Shown piece after piece: positions 7,669 through 17,145 of a DNA stretch of 64,000 nt. Source of the DNA: JAJDAT01 sp964344185 (GTDB taxonomy: Bacteria > Nitrospinota > Nitrospinia > Nitrospinales > JAJDAT01); contig CAYFMN010000025.1 in the NCBI GenBank assembly GCA_964344185.1, forward strand, positions 5,787 through 69,786, read 5' to 3'. How positions within the stretch are numbered: position 1 is the first letter of the stretch; each line of letters opens with the position of its first letter. Position numbers and translations under genes: made by a program. The notes beneath the pieces are model-generated. The model worked only from the letters and a program-made list of their open reading frames with translations. It did not search any database and had not been told where the DNA came from.

Positions 7669-9681
7669 TTAACCGTCTTTTGCCAGCTCTTCTAAAAGCT
7701 TTCCAATTCGTTGTGAAGCCGTCAATCCATCTTGAGGGAGGTTTCTTTTCAAAAAATCTTTCTGCGCTTTCATTCTATCTTCTCTATACCCTTTGTCTTC
7801 CACTAACCTTTTTAAATAACTAATTGTTTCGGGAACTTCATTTACTTGGAGCGAAGCGTTCTCAGGAATTAATGGCATCGAATTTTCTTTTCCTGGAGGA
7901 ACATATTGCATCATAGGAATGTCGTAAAATAGGGCTTCTATACCGGCGTTTGATTGGGTAACTAAAAGAGCATCGCACGCCACAAAAAAATCCTCTAGCC
8001 TATCGACAAAAACATCAATATTTTTTATGTTTCTTTTTTCCACTAATCGTTTTGTTTCTTCAACCAACAAATCCAATGGCCGGAATTTAAAAATTAAACG
8101 AAAACCGTCTTTATTCCCAAAAACCTCGATCAAGTCTTCATAAACTTTAAAATTTTCAAAACTATCGTCCAAGTGAAAAGGGCATACTTTATCCCAGTAA
8201 ATACCATTTGCAGACGTTGCGAACAATAAAACTTTTTCTTCGCTGTTTATATTTAAACGCTCGCGATATTTCATTTTTTGCAAGCTTAATCCTTCGTCAT
8301 CCTTTTCAAACTTGGGTATGCCGCCAAGAGAGATTTTTTCCGGATCAAGTCCATTTTTCTTTTCAAGGTTTACATTATAACGAAGACCTGAAATTACTTT
8401 CGTGTAGAAAGGAGAATAAAACGCATTATCAGTCCAAGGATGAATAAAATCCTTATCTTTTTTCATCACTCCATAGTTATGCCCGTGCGGTAGATAAATT
8501 ATTGGCAGCTTATCTTTTGCCGCTTGGCTAAATGCAATCGTATCCGGCGCAACTTTATTAGATATTATTAAGGCGTTAAAAGTTTTGCGTTTTAACGCTT
8601 CCGAAACTTGGGCAAAATATTTAAACAAACCAGGTATTTCAATTTGAAACATACGCTTAAAAAACAATTCCCCAAGTTCAAAAGGAGAAAAACTTTTATA
8701 TTTCAAATTTGAATTTTTTAAACCCGACGCTTTTACGTTTTCAAAAACTTCTTTCAATCTTAAATCTATTTTTCCAATATTCTCTCGATAAGTAGAAGTC
8801 TGAAACGACTCCAGCTTCAAACGATTTAGACGCAAGTTAAAATAACAACGGTCTTCATTTTTGAAGTAGTAAATTGTATTCCCTAATATTCTGGTTAACT
8901 GATTTACTAAGGAGTCTCCCCAATAGGAAACATCATTGGCGCCTTCAATCAAATATGAAGTTTTTCGATCATTTAAAGATATCAGGAAGGAAAGAAACGG
9001 TTTTATGCCGTCAACAAAGAAAACAATCGTTTTTTTTATCTGTAAAATAAAATTAAAAAACTTGGACCCAGAACCGCCTTGTCTTAAACGCCTGAGATCT
9101 ACTTTTTTATTCGTAGAAATTTGGGAGTTAACTTGTGAACCTGAGTCATGATTAAGTAAATTTATGACTGGAAGTGAATTTAGTTCGGCAAAAGCCCAAA
9201 ACGAAGGCTTAAACAAATCCATTTCTATAATATAAGACACATTATGCGGATCTTGATTTTTATCGTCCCATAGAATCACTGAGCTAATTTGCTCACGGTT
9301 AAAAATGTTTTCAACAGCATCTACAGATCTAAAAAAATGGTAGAAAAACGAGGAAGTCCAATATTTCGTTATTTTTAAAATCGATAATTTGTCAATTAAG
9401 GTCAAATCTTTCCCTTCAGGATTTAAAGCCCATTCTTCCGCCCACTGAAGAGACTTATCCCAAGTAACTTTTTTGTCGTCCAGGCTTTCATTAACGTAAA
9501 TTGAAAAAGCCGTAAGACCCGCTTCTTTCATCCGGTTCAATATAAGAACATTTTCTACAAAACAAATTGTCGTTTCCTCATTTTTATTTTTGAAATAATT
9601 GATAAAATGAGGTACCTCAGAAACGTGTCCAATGTATGCGATGCTTTTTGGTTTCGAATCATTTTCGTTTCTAATTTCCAT
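7669..9681 (-). CDS. large protein with GT-B-like C-terminal half, likely surface polysaccharide synthesis
   Basis: About 670 residues. The N-terminal third (YIGHVSEVPHFINYF, VILWDDKNQDPHNVSYI) has a Rossmann-like pattern. The C-terminal half resembles capsule or glycerophosphotransferase-like GT-B folds: LPHGHNYG, ISLGGIPKF, KVLLFATSANG, FKFRPLDL and DALLVTQSNAGIEALFYDIPMM. An ATG at 9681 with GGGA upstream (MEIRNEND) is preferred over the TTG at 9690. It reads away from the nonulosonate-type genes and is probably part of the same sugar island. I cannot name the donor or acceptor, and the glycosyltransferase role is inferred from fold-like motifs only. Confidence 0.6.
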   Translation of the reverse strand: MEIRNENDSKPKSIAYIGHVSEVPHFINYFKNKNEETTICFVENVLILNRMKEAGLTAFSIYVNESLDDKKVTWDKSLQWAEEWALNPEGKDLTLIDKLSILKITKYWTSSFFYHFFRSVDAVENIFNREQISSVILWDDKNQDPHNVSYIIEMDLFKPSFWAFAELNSLPVINLLNHDSGSQVNSQISTNKKVDLRRLRQGGSGSKFFNFILQIKKTIVFFVDGIKPFLSFLISLNDRKTSYLIEGANDVSYWGDSLVNQLTRILGNTIYYFKNEDRCYFNLRLNRLKLESFQTSTYRENIGKIDLRLKEVFENVKASGLKNSNLKYKSFSPFELGELFFKRMFQIEIPGLFKYFAQVSEALKRKTFNALIISNKVAPDTIAFSQAAKDKLPIIYLPHGHNYGVMKKDKDFIHPWTDNAFYSPFYTKVISGLRYNVNLEKKNGLDPEKISLGGIPKFEKDDEGLSLQKMKYRERLNINSEEKVLLFATSANGIYWDKVCPFHLDDSFENFKVYEDLIEVFGNKDGFRLIFKFRPLDLLVEETKRLVEKRNIKNIDVFVDRLEDFFVACDALLVTQSNAGIEALFYDIPMMQYVPPGKENSMPLIPENASLQVNEVPETISYLKRLVEDKGYREDRMKAQKDFLKRNLPQDGLTASQRIGKLLEELAKDG

Positions 9682-9759
9682 ACTTCCCAAACTTTTTGTT
9701 ATCTATTTTTTTGAAAAATTTCCCGTTAATGGGACGTTTCTTTATTTTTAGGGAATAAG

Positions 9760-10503
9760 ATGTCAAACAATTTCGCCGCTATAATCCAGGCAAGGATGGG
9801 GTCGACCCGATCTCCAGGGAAAATCTTAACTCCTTTTGCTGGGGTACCGATGCTAAAGCATATCATAAATCGGCTACAGACCATTGAGACCATCAATCAA
9901 ATCATATTGGCCATCCCAGATACCCCAGACAACGAACTTTTATATCAATGGGCAAAAGAAAACTCAATTAAAGTTGCTAGAGGTTCGGAAAACGATGTCC
10001 TACTCCGATTCATTACGGCGGCTGAACTTTTTGAGGCCAATCAGATATTGAGAATTTGCGCGGACAGTCCGTTAATCGCCACTGATTTTATGGACCGCTT
10101 AGCCGCTCATCATTTAGAAAGAAAAGCGGATTTTTCGTCAATTTCAGAAAACGCACCTATTGGAACCGTTTTTCCTGCAGTTTCGCTTAAAGCTTTAAAA
10201 TATATTGCAAGTAAATCAAACGAAAATCGATACCGCGAACATGTAACGACCTATATAGAAGATTATCCTCAAGATTTTGCAATTGCGCGACTTCCAGCTC
10301 CTCAATACTTAAAAAATAAGTCTTTTCGTCTAACGGTAGACGTGAAAGAAGATATTGAACTCATAAAAATCATTTACGAACGATTTTTCAACGTAAACAA
10401 TCCTGTGCTTAATTTGCGGGAAGTCATTTCATATTTAGAAAATAATCCTGAAATTGCTCAAATTAACTCTCATGTAAAACAAAATAACTGGCGACAAGAT
10501 TAA
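9760..10503 (+). CDS. SpsF-type acylneuraminate cytidylyltransferase family protein
   Basis: The nucleotidyltransferase opens with AAIIQARMGSTRSPGKIL, the nucleotide-binding motif of SpsF/NeuA-like enzymes, followed by LRICADSPLIATDF (metal-binding Asp region) and FRLTVDVKEDIELI near the C-terminus. The family activates sugars, often nonulosonic acids, as CMP derivatives. With the NeuB-type synthase downstream it would supply the activated sugar. The usual LPGK is SPGK here, a mild change. The length of 247 is normal for SpsF. It is 198 bp from the next gene, which has its own promoter. Confidence 0.85.
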   Translation: MSNNFAAIIQARMGSTRSPGKILTPFAGVPMLKHIINRLQTIETINQIILAIPDTPDNELLYQWAKENSIKVARGSENDVLLRFITAAELFEANQILRICADSPLIATDFMDRLAAHHLERKADFSSISENAPIGTVFPAVSLKALKYIASKSNENRYREHVTTYIEDYPQDFAIARLPAPQYLKNKSFRLTVDVKEDIELIKIIYERFFNVNNPVLNLREVISYLENNPEIAQINSHVKQNNWRQD

Positions 10504-10635
10504 ATAGGCAATTTTTCCAAAACTATCATTTTTGAGACAAAACAATTGTCGCTCCACAATAAATCCCTTGTTCCAATTTAAGTTAAAAAATCTAATATTA
10601 GAACTAACAAACTCCTTGAAAAACAGAAAATTAGG

Positions 10636-10666
10636 TTTGACTGAGTCAGTCAAAATACCTTAATAT
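10636..10666 (+). promoter_or_regulatory. candidate promoter with palindromic operator upstream of the NeuB-type gene
   Basis: A perfect 19-bp palindrome (arms TTTGACTGA and TCAGTCAAA around a single G, 10636-10654) overlaps a -35-like TTGACT (10637-10642). A -10-like TAATAT lies at 10661-10666 with an 18-bp spacer. The downstream ATG is at 10702. The arrangement suggests repression of the sugar genes by a dimeric regulator, which is inferred from geometry only. Confidence 0.5.
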
Positions 10667-10701
10667 GTTTTTCGATGAATCCACTTTTTAAGAATAAATA
10701 A

Positions 10702-11775
10702 ATGAATAAATTAGCGTTAAAGCCTTTAAAAATAGGTGATTTTGAAGTTGGCCCTAATTGTCCGCCATTTATTATTGCCGAAATCGGCATTAATCATAAC
10801 GGCGATATGGAACTTGCCAAAAAAATGATTTTGTCGGCTAAAAATGCCGGCGCCAACGCCGTAAAATTTCAATCTTGGAAAACTAATAAATTAACCGCGA
10901 AAAAATCAGTTAAAGCAGAGCACCATTTAAAAGACCTGGGTTGCGACGGCGAAGTTTATGATCTTTTAAAAAGCTGCGAATTTAAAAAAGAACATCATTT
11001 CGAAATTAACGAATTTTGCAAGCAAAACGATATAATTTTTATGTCGTCTGTTTTCGATGAAGAGGGCCTGGAGCTTTTAGAAGAAATCGGCGTAGTAGCC
11101 CATAAGCTTGCTTCCATGGACCTGAATTATATAGATCTAGTCAAAAAAGTGGCACGAACTCAAAAACCGTTAATTATTTCAACAGGAATGGGAACCCTGG
11201 GGGAAATAGAAAAAGTAAAAAACGCTTGCCTCTCCGAAGGAAATGAAAAACTTATTTTTTTGCATTGTGTTTCAAACTATCCGCCGAAAGTCGAAGACTG
11301 TAATCTCCATGCGATGGAAACGATTCGAGATACCTTTAACGTTTTGGTTGGATACTCTGACCACACGATAGGAGTTGATGTTCCTTTAGCAGCCGTGGCT
11401 CTGGGAGCCTGCTTAATAGAAAAACATTTTACGCTCGATAAAACAATGCCTGGCCCGGATCAGCCTGTTTCTGCCGATCCAGACGACTTATCTCAAATTT
11501 CTGAGCGATCAAAAACTATTGTCACAGCTTTAGGCAGTCCCATAAAAAAACCTGTTCCTGCCGAGTTGGCAATGATTGATTCTTTTCGACGTAGCGCAAT
11601 AACCAATAAAGCAATTAAGAAAGGCGAAATTTTTACGCGGGAAATGATTGATTTAAAAAGACCGGGTAATGGATTTTCTCCAGAAGAACTTAAAATGATT
11701 CTTGGAAGAAAGGCAACCGCCGATCTAGCCGATGACACTTTAATTCTTCCAGAACATTTAGGAGAAATAGGTTGA
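10702..11775 (+). CDS. nonulosonic acid synthase (NeuB/PseI/LegI family)
   Basis: The enzyme condenses a hexosamine-derived aldose with phosphoenolpyruvate to make a nine-carbon sialic-acid-like sugar. The N-terminal TIM barrel carries FIIAEIGINHNGDMELAKKMI, AVKFQSWKTNKLT, LKVAS-type HKLASMDLNY, IISTGMGT, HCVSNYPP and GYSDHTIG. The C-terminal antifreeze-like SAF domain (about 295-357) carries RRSAITNKAIKKGEIFT and IDLKRPGNG. At 357 residues it is full length. It begins the three-gene plus-strand run with the TIM-barrel enzyme and the carbamoyltransferase. Sequence alone does not say whether neuraminic, legionaminic or pseudaminic acid is the product. Confidence 0.92.
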   Translation: MNKLALKPLKIGDFEVGPNCPPFIIAEIGINHNGDMELAKKMILSAKNAGANAVKFQSWKTNKLTAKKSVKAEHHLKDLGCDGEVYDLLKSCEFKKEHHFEINEFCKQNDIIFMSSVFDEEGLELLEEIGVVAHKLASMDLNYIDLVKKVARTQKPLIISTGMGTLGEIEKVKNACLSEGNEKLIFLHCVSNYPPKVEDCNLHAMETIRDTFNVLVGYSDHTIGVDVPLAAVALGACLIEKHFTLDKTMPGPDQPVSADPDDLSQISERSKTIVTALGSPIKKPVPAELAMIDSFRRSAITNKAIKKGEIFTREMIDLKRPGNGFSPEELKMILGRKATADLADDTLILPEHLGEIG

Positions 11776-11800
11776 AAACTTTAAAGGCAAAATCATCACT

Positions 11801-12778
11801 ATGAAAATCGTTGCTAAAGGAGATTTGGATTTTTTAAAAGAAATCGATTCTTTAGGTCCAAATGAGCTATATCTTCGCGACGACGTTTGCTTGGACAAAA
11901 CTCCCCCTGCAGCCGACCAAATATGTTCTGTTCATCAACCTAATTCTGTGCTTGTTAACGGTCGACGCGAAAGATTTAATTTGTCGGACGATGGCATTGT
12001 TGGAGAGGCTTCGGCAAAGTTACTCAAAAAAACCGCCGATTTTGTGGCAAATAACGGTCTCAAAACATTGGTCATTCATGGAGCTAGATATAATCGGGAG
12101 ACAACCGATTTCAATTCTGCTTTAAAGTTATTTGTTGAAAGAATAGATAATGTATATCGCAAAGATTTAACTCTAACTGTTGAAAACGACGCGCTTTGGT
12201 TCAATCAATTTCATAAAGAACATTCATTATTCAACTCCTTGGAGCATATTGAATCTTTCTATTCCTTTCCTGAAATGGAAAAATGCTATTTAACTTTGGA
12301 TATAGAGCATTTTTATTCTACCGTTTTATTTACCTTGTTTTTAAACGAAAAAAAAAACGAAAACCTAGAATCTCTTTACTTTAGAGATTTTGAAAAAAGT
12401 TATATTCAATTTGTCGATCAGAATGAAGATCGTTTTTTAGCTGAATTACGTAAAACATTAGATATCTATTTCGAAAAATATAGTTCAAAAATAAATCTAG
12501 TTCATTTAGTAGGCACCAACTATAAAAATTACGTTCATGAAGAAGAGGGTAAACTCCCATTAATGGGAGAACATCTCCCCGTTACTATGGACAATAAAGA
12601 TCTAATGAATTACAGATACCTATTTTCGAAATTATTGGACTTTAATTTTGCAGGTTATGTTGTTTTGGAAGTTGCGTTTAGACCAGCTCAGTATCCTATT
12701 TTAGAAAGTATCGTTGAATCAAAGCAAAAGTTAACGACACTCCTTTCTGAACTTAAGTCGCAAGCTGTTTTAAATTAA
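11801..12778 (+). CDS. sugar-isomerase-like TIM-barrel protein (AP endonuclease 2 / xylose isomerase superfamily)
   Basis: Metal-site-like residues appear in barrel order: VIHGARYN, TVENDALWF (Glu), LTLDIEHFYS (Asp, His), NLVHLVGTNYK (His), GEHLPV and GYVVLEVAF (Glu). This is the pattern of xylose-isomerase-like enzymes that use a divalent metal. It starts 25 bp after the nonulosonate synthase and is clearly in its operon, so an isomerase or epimerase step on a sugar precursor is plausible. The family also contains nucleases, and I cannot exclude another reaction. The length is 325. Confidence 0.65.
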   Translation: MKIVAKGDLDFLKEIDSLGPNELYLRDDVCLDKTPPAADQICSVHQPNSVLVNGRRERFNLSDDGIVGEASAKLLKKTADFVANNGLKTLVIHGARYNRETTDFNSALKLFVERIDNVYRKDLTLTVENDALWFNQFHKEHSLFNSLEHIESFYSFPEMEKCYLTLDIEHFYSTVLFTLFLNEKKNENLESLYFRDFEKSYIQFVDQNEDRFLAELRKTLDIYFEKYSSKINLVHLVGTNYKNYVHEEEGKLPLMGEHLPVTMDNKDLMNYRYLFSKLLDFNFAGYVVLEVAFRPAQYPILESIVESKQKLTTLLSELKSQAVLN

Positions 12779-12932
12779 ATACTAGCCGCAAATCAGAATT
12801 TAAAAACGCATTGCGCTAATGCCAATTACAATAGATACACGCATTATTTGACCCTCAACACTTCTATATAATTCGCTCTTTCCTAATTAAAACTCAAACA
12901 AAATTTTCGCAAAAATTGACTGAAAGGGAAAA

Positions 12933-14648
12933 ATGTATATTTTAGGCACAACATACGATATGTGGATAACAACCGTCACTTTGCTTAAAGACGGCGAAAT
13001 CATTGCAGCCTGTCCTGAAGAACGGTTAAACCGTGTTAAATGTTGCCGAGACTTCCCAATCAATGCAGTGCAATATTGCCTAAAAGAAGCCGGAATTACC
13101 GTTGAAGATCTTGACGCGATCGCTTTTGGATGGAACCCTGGTTTTCACGTTAGTCATTACAATCCAAGATTCGCTCACACGCAAAGATGGCGTGGAGAAT
13201 ATTTATATACTGTTCCAAATCATTTTTCTCGTTTATTTCAGCAAGAATACGAACGAATTGTCACTACTTTTCTATTAGAAAAAAGTAAAAAAGAAATTCC
13301 AATTCATTATATTCCGCATCACCTTTGTCATGCGGCAAGCGCATACTATCTCTCTCCCTTTGAAGAATCCGCTATATTAACTTCGGACGGAAGAGGCGAG
13401 ATCGATACTAACTGGTTCGGCTATGCAAAACAGAATGAAATTATAGAATTAAAAACAGATAAGTTTCCTCATTCAGTTGGATTATTTTATAGCGTAGTAA
13501 CTCAGTTTTTGGGATTTGCCCCTCATGTTGACGAATGGAAAGTCATGGCATTAGCGTCTTACCAACATACAAACCAACAGAATAATCCTTACATTGAAAA
13601 GCTGGAAAAAATTCTTACGTTTGAAGAAAACGGGTCCGTAACTCTGGATCTGAACTACTTTGACTACTACTTGCATGATCGCCCCACTTTTTATAACCAA
13701 AATTTTATCGACGTTTTTGGGCCTCCAAGGTTTAAAGGCGATCCCTTAATCGAACGGCATCAACAAATCGCCTATGCCGTTCAGTATTTATGCGAAAAGT
13801 CTTTGGCTCATATGCTCAATTGGTTATCTGAGAAAACGGGAATTCCAAACATTGTGGTTTGCGGCGGTACATTCATGAACTCAGTGTTTAATGGAAAAAT
13901 TCTCGATAAAACTCCATTTAAAAACTCTTGGATTCCTTCCGCTCCCGACGACAGCGGAACAAGCATGGGAGCGGCTCTGTATACCTATTATGATGTTTTT
14001 AAAGGAAAAAACAGATTTATCCAAACTCACAATTATTTTGGTCCGGGTTTTTCAGAAGAAGAAATTGAAAAAACTTTAAAAGATTACAAAATCAATTATA
14101 AAAAAGTCGACGACATTGGAAAGTATGTTGCGGGTAAAATTTCAGAAGGAGCTTTAGTCGGTTGGTTCCAGGGTAGAATGGAATTTGGACAACGGGCTTT
14201 GGGTAATCGGTCTATTTTAGCGGACCCCAGAGACCCAAATATGAAGGATAAGATAAATTTATCTATTAAATACAGGGAATCTTTCCGGCCATTCGCGCCT
14301 TCTATTATGGCGGAACACGCTCAAGAATATTTTGAAATGCCCGAAGGAACAAGAGTTCCTTTTATGGAAAAAGTCTATCTAATCAAGGAAGAAAAAAGAG
14401 CCGAGATCCCGGCAGTCACTCATATTGACGGCACTGGTAGACTTCAAACTGTAGAAAAAACCATAAATCCAACTTACTATAACTTAATCAATGAATTTTA
14501 TAAGTTGACCAATACACCAATTATATTAAACACGTCATTTAACCTGAATGGAGAGCCTATTGTTTGCTCTCCCAAAGACGCCATTCGAACCTTTTATTCC
14601 TGTGGTTTAGATCTATTGGTTTTAGGAAACTTTGTTGCGGAAAAGTAA
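12933..14648 (+). CDS. O-carbamoyltransferase (NodU/CmcH/TobZ family)
   Basis: The enzyme transfers a carbamoyl group from carbamoyl phosphate through carbamoyl-adenylate to a hydroxyl. The N-terminal Kae1-like domain carries PEERLNRVK and the metal-binding HHLCHAASAY, then SDGRGEIDTNW, VVCGGTFMNSVFNGKI and DSGTSMGAALY. The C-terminal domain carries GWFQGRMEFGQRALGNRSILADPRdpnMKDKIN, KYRESFRPFAPSI and LNTSFNLNGEPIV. The length of 571 is normal. It lies downstream of the synthase and TIM-barrel genes (154 bp gap), so the likely acceptor is the sugar made here. This gene predicts a carbamoylated surface or flagellar glycan. Confidence 0.93.
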   Translation: MYILGTTYDMWITTVTLLKDGEIIAACPEERLNRVKCCRDFPINAVQYCLKEAGITVEDLDAIAFGWNPGFHVSHYNPRFAHTQRWRGEYLYTVPNHFSRLFQQEYERIVTTFLLEKSKKEIPIHYIPHHLCHAASAYYLSPFEESAILTSDGRGEIDTNWFGYAKQNEIIELKTDKFPHSVGLFYSVVTQFLGFAPHVDEWKVMALASYQHTNQQNNPYIEKLEKILTFEENGSVTLDLNYFDYYLHDRPTFYNQNFIDVFGPPRFKGDPLIERHQQIAYAVQYLCEKSLAHMLNWLSEKTGIPNIVVCGGTFMNSVFNGKILDKTPFKNSWIPSAPDDSGTSMGAALYTYYDVFKGKNRFIQTHNYFGPGFSEEEIEKTLKDYKINYKKVDDIGKYVAGKISEGALVGWFQGRMEFGQRALGNRSILADPRDPNMKDKINLSIKYRESFRPFAPSIMAEHAQEYFEMPEGTRVPFMEKVYLIKEEKRAEIPAVTHIDGTGRLQTVEKTINPTYYNLINEFYKLTNTPIILNTSFNLNGEPIVCSPKDAIRTFYSCGLDLLVLGNFVAEK

Positions 14649-14658
14649 AAAGCTCATA

Positions 14659-15681
14659 TCAATTCATCTTATCAAGAATATTGACAATCCTATCTATTCC
14701 TTTTCCATCCACAAGCCCATTCCATCTCTTGGAAAGTTCATTCAGGTTATGAGAATTTTCTAAAAAATAATTCAAGTCGTCATCAATTTCATCTGGCCAT
14801 ACGCCCGTATTATTTGTTCTATCCAAAATTCCATAATCACGAAATTTGAAAGCATTATCTTTTTGATGATCTACCGCAGAAACAATAATTGCGGGAGCTC
14901 CCGTTAAAGCCAACTCTGACAAAGTTCCCAAGCCTCCTGTAGAAATTACTAGATCAGCATTTGTCATTAAATGGGGCAGACAGGAAACGTTTGACATTAA
15001 ATTAACGCGCAAGCAAGATTTAGAAATATTTTTTTGAATCGATTTGATATCAGAAACTCCAGGACCTAATACTAAACTGATATCAAAATCCCATGATTTA
15101 GAATTAAAAAACTCCAAGGACTTAATAGAGAAGTTAGCGACATCGGTTCCGCCAAAAGTCAAAAGTAGTTTTTTAAATTTAGCGGGAGGTTTCCATCCAT
15201 TTCTGAAAGCTTTAAATTCTGGCGACATTAAAAGGTAGTCAACGCCGTTAAAAACTCTGCAACCAGAACTATAATATTCATTCGACTTTAGCGTCTCTCG
15301 AATGCCTTGAAACGCCAAATCAAAATGGCTGATTCCCTGAGGAGGGACATTCATCCCAATATACTTTGTTTTATTTACACGATGAAGTTGAGACCAGAAC
15401 TCGTTAGGCCATGACCAATGATCTATAACTAAAAATTTCGGATTTGTTTGCGAAACCCACTGATTCAAACGTTGGATTTTTTGACCTTCGGATAAGCTTT
15501 TAGGAAAAATTATTGCTTCAAAGTTTTCGTCGGCAATTAACCTACTTGACGCCTCATCTTCAGTGGTAAGAAAAACAATTTTGAAACCTTTCCGTATTAG
15601 GGCCTTTGCAAGCCAAATCGATTTATAAATATGGCCCAAACCGATTTCAAATCCTCCATCGGCTCTAATTCCTAAAATCAT
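14659..15681 (-). CDS. PseG/SpsG-like nucleotide-sugar hydrolase or glycosyltransferase
   Basis: A GT-B-type protein opening ILGIRADGGFEIGLGHIYKSIWLAKAL, the nucleotide-sugar-binding start of PseG/SpsG proteins. It continues with LLLTFGGTDVANFSIK and ends with the diphosphate-binding pattern VISTGGLGTLSELALTGAPAIIVSAVDHQKDNA. PseG removes UDP from a diacetamido-trideoxy-hexose just before the NeuB/PseI step, so its presence beside the synthase fits a pseudaminic-like route. The catalytic His normally seen in GxGHxxR is followed by Y rather than an MR pair, so the exact activity is uncertain. It is convergent with the carbamoyltransferase (10 bp between stops). Confidence 0.8.
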   Translation of the reverse strand: MILGIRADGGFEIGLGHIYKSIWLAKALIRKGFKIVFLTTEDEASSRLIADENFEAIIFPKSLSEGQKIQRLNQWVSQTNPKFLVIDHWSWPNEFWSQLHRVNKTKYIGMNVPPQGISHFDLAFQGIRETLKSNEYYSSGCRVFNGVDYLLMSPEFKAFRNGWKPPAKFKKLLLTFGGTDVANFSIKSLEFFNSKSWDFDISLVLGPGVSDIKSIQKNISKSCLRVNLMSNVSCLPHLMTNADLVISTGGLGTLSELALTGAPAIIVSAVDHQKDNAFKFRDYGILDRTNNTGVWPDEIDDDLNYFLENSHNLNELSKRWNGLVDGKGIDRIVNILDKMN

Positions 15682-15736
15682 TTGCTAAAAGACCTCAAAA
15701 GCTTAACGCTTTTACATGCGGTATAAACGGCCAAAA

Positions 15737-16762
15737 TTAATAATCATATTGAAAACCTATGATTGTATATGAATCGCCTTTTTTAATGCCTGCCGCTGGA
15801 TTATTATTATAATCAAATATATGGCTAAGTTTTAAACCCCATCCTTCTCCCACATCGTTCTTTAATCCGGCTTCGTTTCTTAAAATATAATCGCCAACGG
15901 AATCTAAGTTCGGGAAAATAACAAATCGATTAGTTATTTTAGTAGACTTTGTAATCTGGTATTTAAAATCGCTCGCCGCTCGCGCAGTTGCATATTGTTT
16001 GTCTTCTCCCGTTTTCAGATCGTCGGAAAAATAAGTAATACCCGCTTCAAAGCTTAATTTTTTTTTGGCTTCATCCCAAATTTGGTAGCCAATTCCCGGA
16101 CCAACTGAATACCGCAGATTTAAATTTCTAAATTTATCTTTATAGCCGTCAAAATTAAGAGTCCCATAAACTTTTGTTCCAAAAAAATGTTTGAAACTTA
16201 CATTTCCAGAAGTATTTCTGGTTGTTACATTTCCATCGTCTTCAGCGTATAAAGTTAAAAAGTTTGCCGCGAATTTATCCTTTTCTAAATCTAAAGCGCC
16301 TTCAGCTCCAAAAGAACCTGTTACCCTTTCCACGTTTCCAGATTGATGTGTCGCTCCAAAATTTACGTTTCCAGACCATTTTTTTTCTTCTTTCTCAGGC
16401 TTATTAATAGACTCAAGCTCTTCCCAATTTACCATGGCTTCTTTTTTTCCTTTTCCGGATCTGATAGTTAACATTCCATCCGGAGCAGGTTGAACTTTTC
16501 CTTTTACAATCCAACCATTCTTGAGTCCCAACTTAACTAACGAATCGCTTTTTAACCTCTTAATTTCAGAAAAATCTATTTTTATTTCTTTAGAATACTT
16601 TGTCGAAATTGTTAAAACTCCATCGACAAGTTTTTGTATGGTCCCCGAAATCCTATCTCCATTTTTTAATACAAGCTCATCGGCAAAACTGAAGTTCATT
16701 GTAATCAAAAGATAATAAAGACTGAAAAAAATTGACGCTGTAATAAAACGGAAACATTTCAT
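15737..16762 (-). CDS. DUF481 outer-membrane beta-barrel protein
   Basis: The protein has a signal peptide (about 1-27, ending SFADE). Two small repeats about LKNGDRISGTI and LKNGWIVKGKV with SGTIQKLVDGVLTI/PDGMLTI follow. From about residue 130 a DUF481 barrel (WSGNVNFGATHQSGNVERV, KLSFEAGITYFSDDL) ends in a terminal aromatic (QYDY), as barrel proteins do. The E. coli relative is YdiY. The N-terminal LKNGD units resemble SH3-like repeats seen ahead of such barrels. The ligand is unknown. It is monocistronic. Confidence 0.85.
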   Translation of the reverse strand: MKCFRFITASIFFSLYYLLITMNFSFADELVLKNGDRISGTIQKLVDGVLTISTKYSKEIKIDFSEIKRLKSDSLVKLGLKNGWIVKGKVQPAPDGMLTIRSGKGKKEAMVNWEELESINKPEKEEKKWSGNVNFGATHQSGNVERVTGSFGAEGALDLEKDKFAANFLTLYAEDDGNVTTRNTSGNVSFKHFFGTKVYGTLNFDGYKDKFRNLNLRYSVGPGIGYQIWDEAKKKLSFEAGITYFSDDLKTGEDKQYATARAASDFKYQITKSTKITNRFVIFPNLDSVGDYILRNEAGLKNDVGEGWGLKLSHIFDYNNNPAAGIKKGDSYTIIGFQYDY

Positions 16763-17145
16763 TAACTATTACCTCCAAAGAAGATTCCATACAAACCTGG
16801 GAGAAATTGGAAGGATATGGATATACTTGATAAAACCAAAAGGAAAAGGGAGCTGTCCTTTATCACTTAACGGACAAAATTAAAGTTATCTTAATTTATA
16901 TAAATTTAAATATATTTTCAATATTTTATATAAATATATTTTAAGTTATTATCTTTCACGCAAAAAGGAAGGTTTTTTAAGAAGTTTCTGATTTTTGCAA
17001 AAATCAAAGCATGAAATATATAGTATACTGGAATATAGACTTACCTTTTCTTTCTATTTATAGGTAAATACCATTTGTAACTTCCAAGCTTGAATAGGGA
17101 TAATTTGTTTTTTTAAGAACGAAAAGTCTCAAAAATATAATCGCT
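16763..17145. other. AT-rich intergenic region between divergent genes
   Basis: 383 bases separating the DUF481 gene and the histidine kinase. No ORF, tRNA or clear hairpin was seen. Runs of TATAAAT type around 16890-16945 and a TATACT at 17024-17029 could be -10 elements, but no matching -35 at standard spacing was found. Confidence 0.5.

Noticed and set aside
16763..17145. Search for tRNA, riboswitch or small RNA in AT-rich gaps
   Set aside because: No cloverleaf, conserved riboswitch core or strong hairpin was recognised here or in the other large gaps (5406-5872, 45060-45486, 50562-51017).
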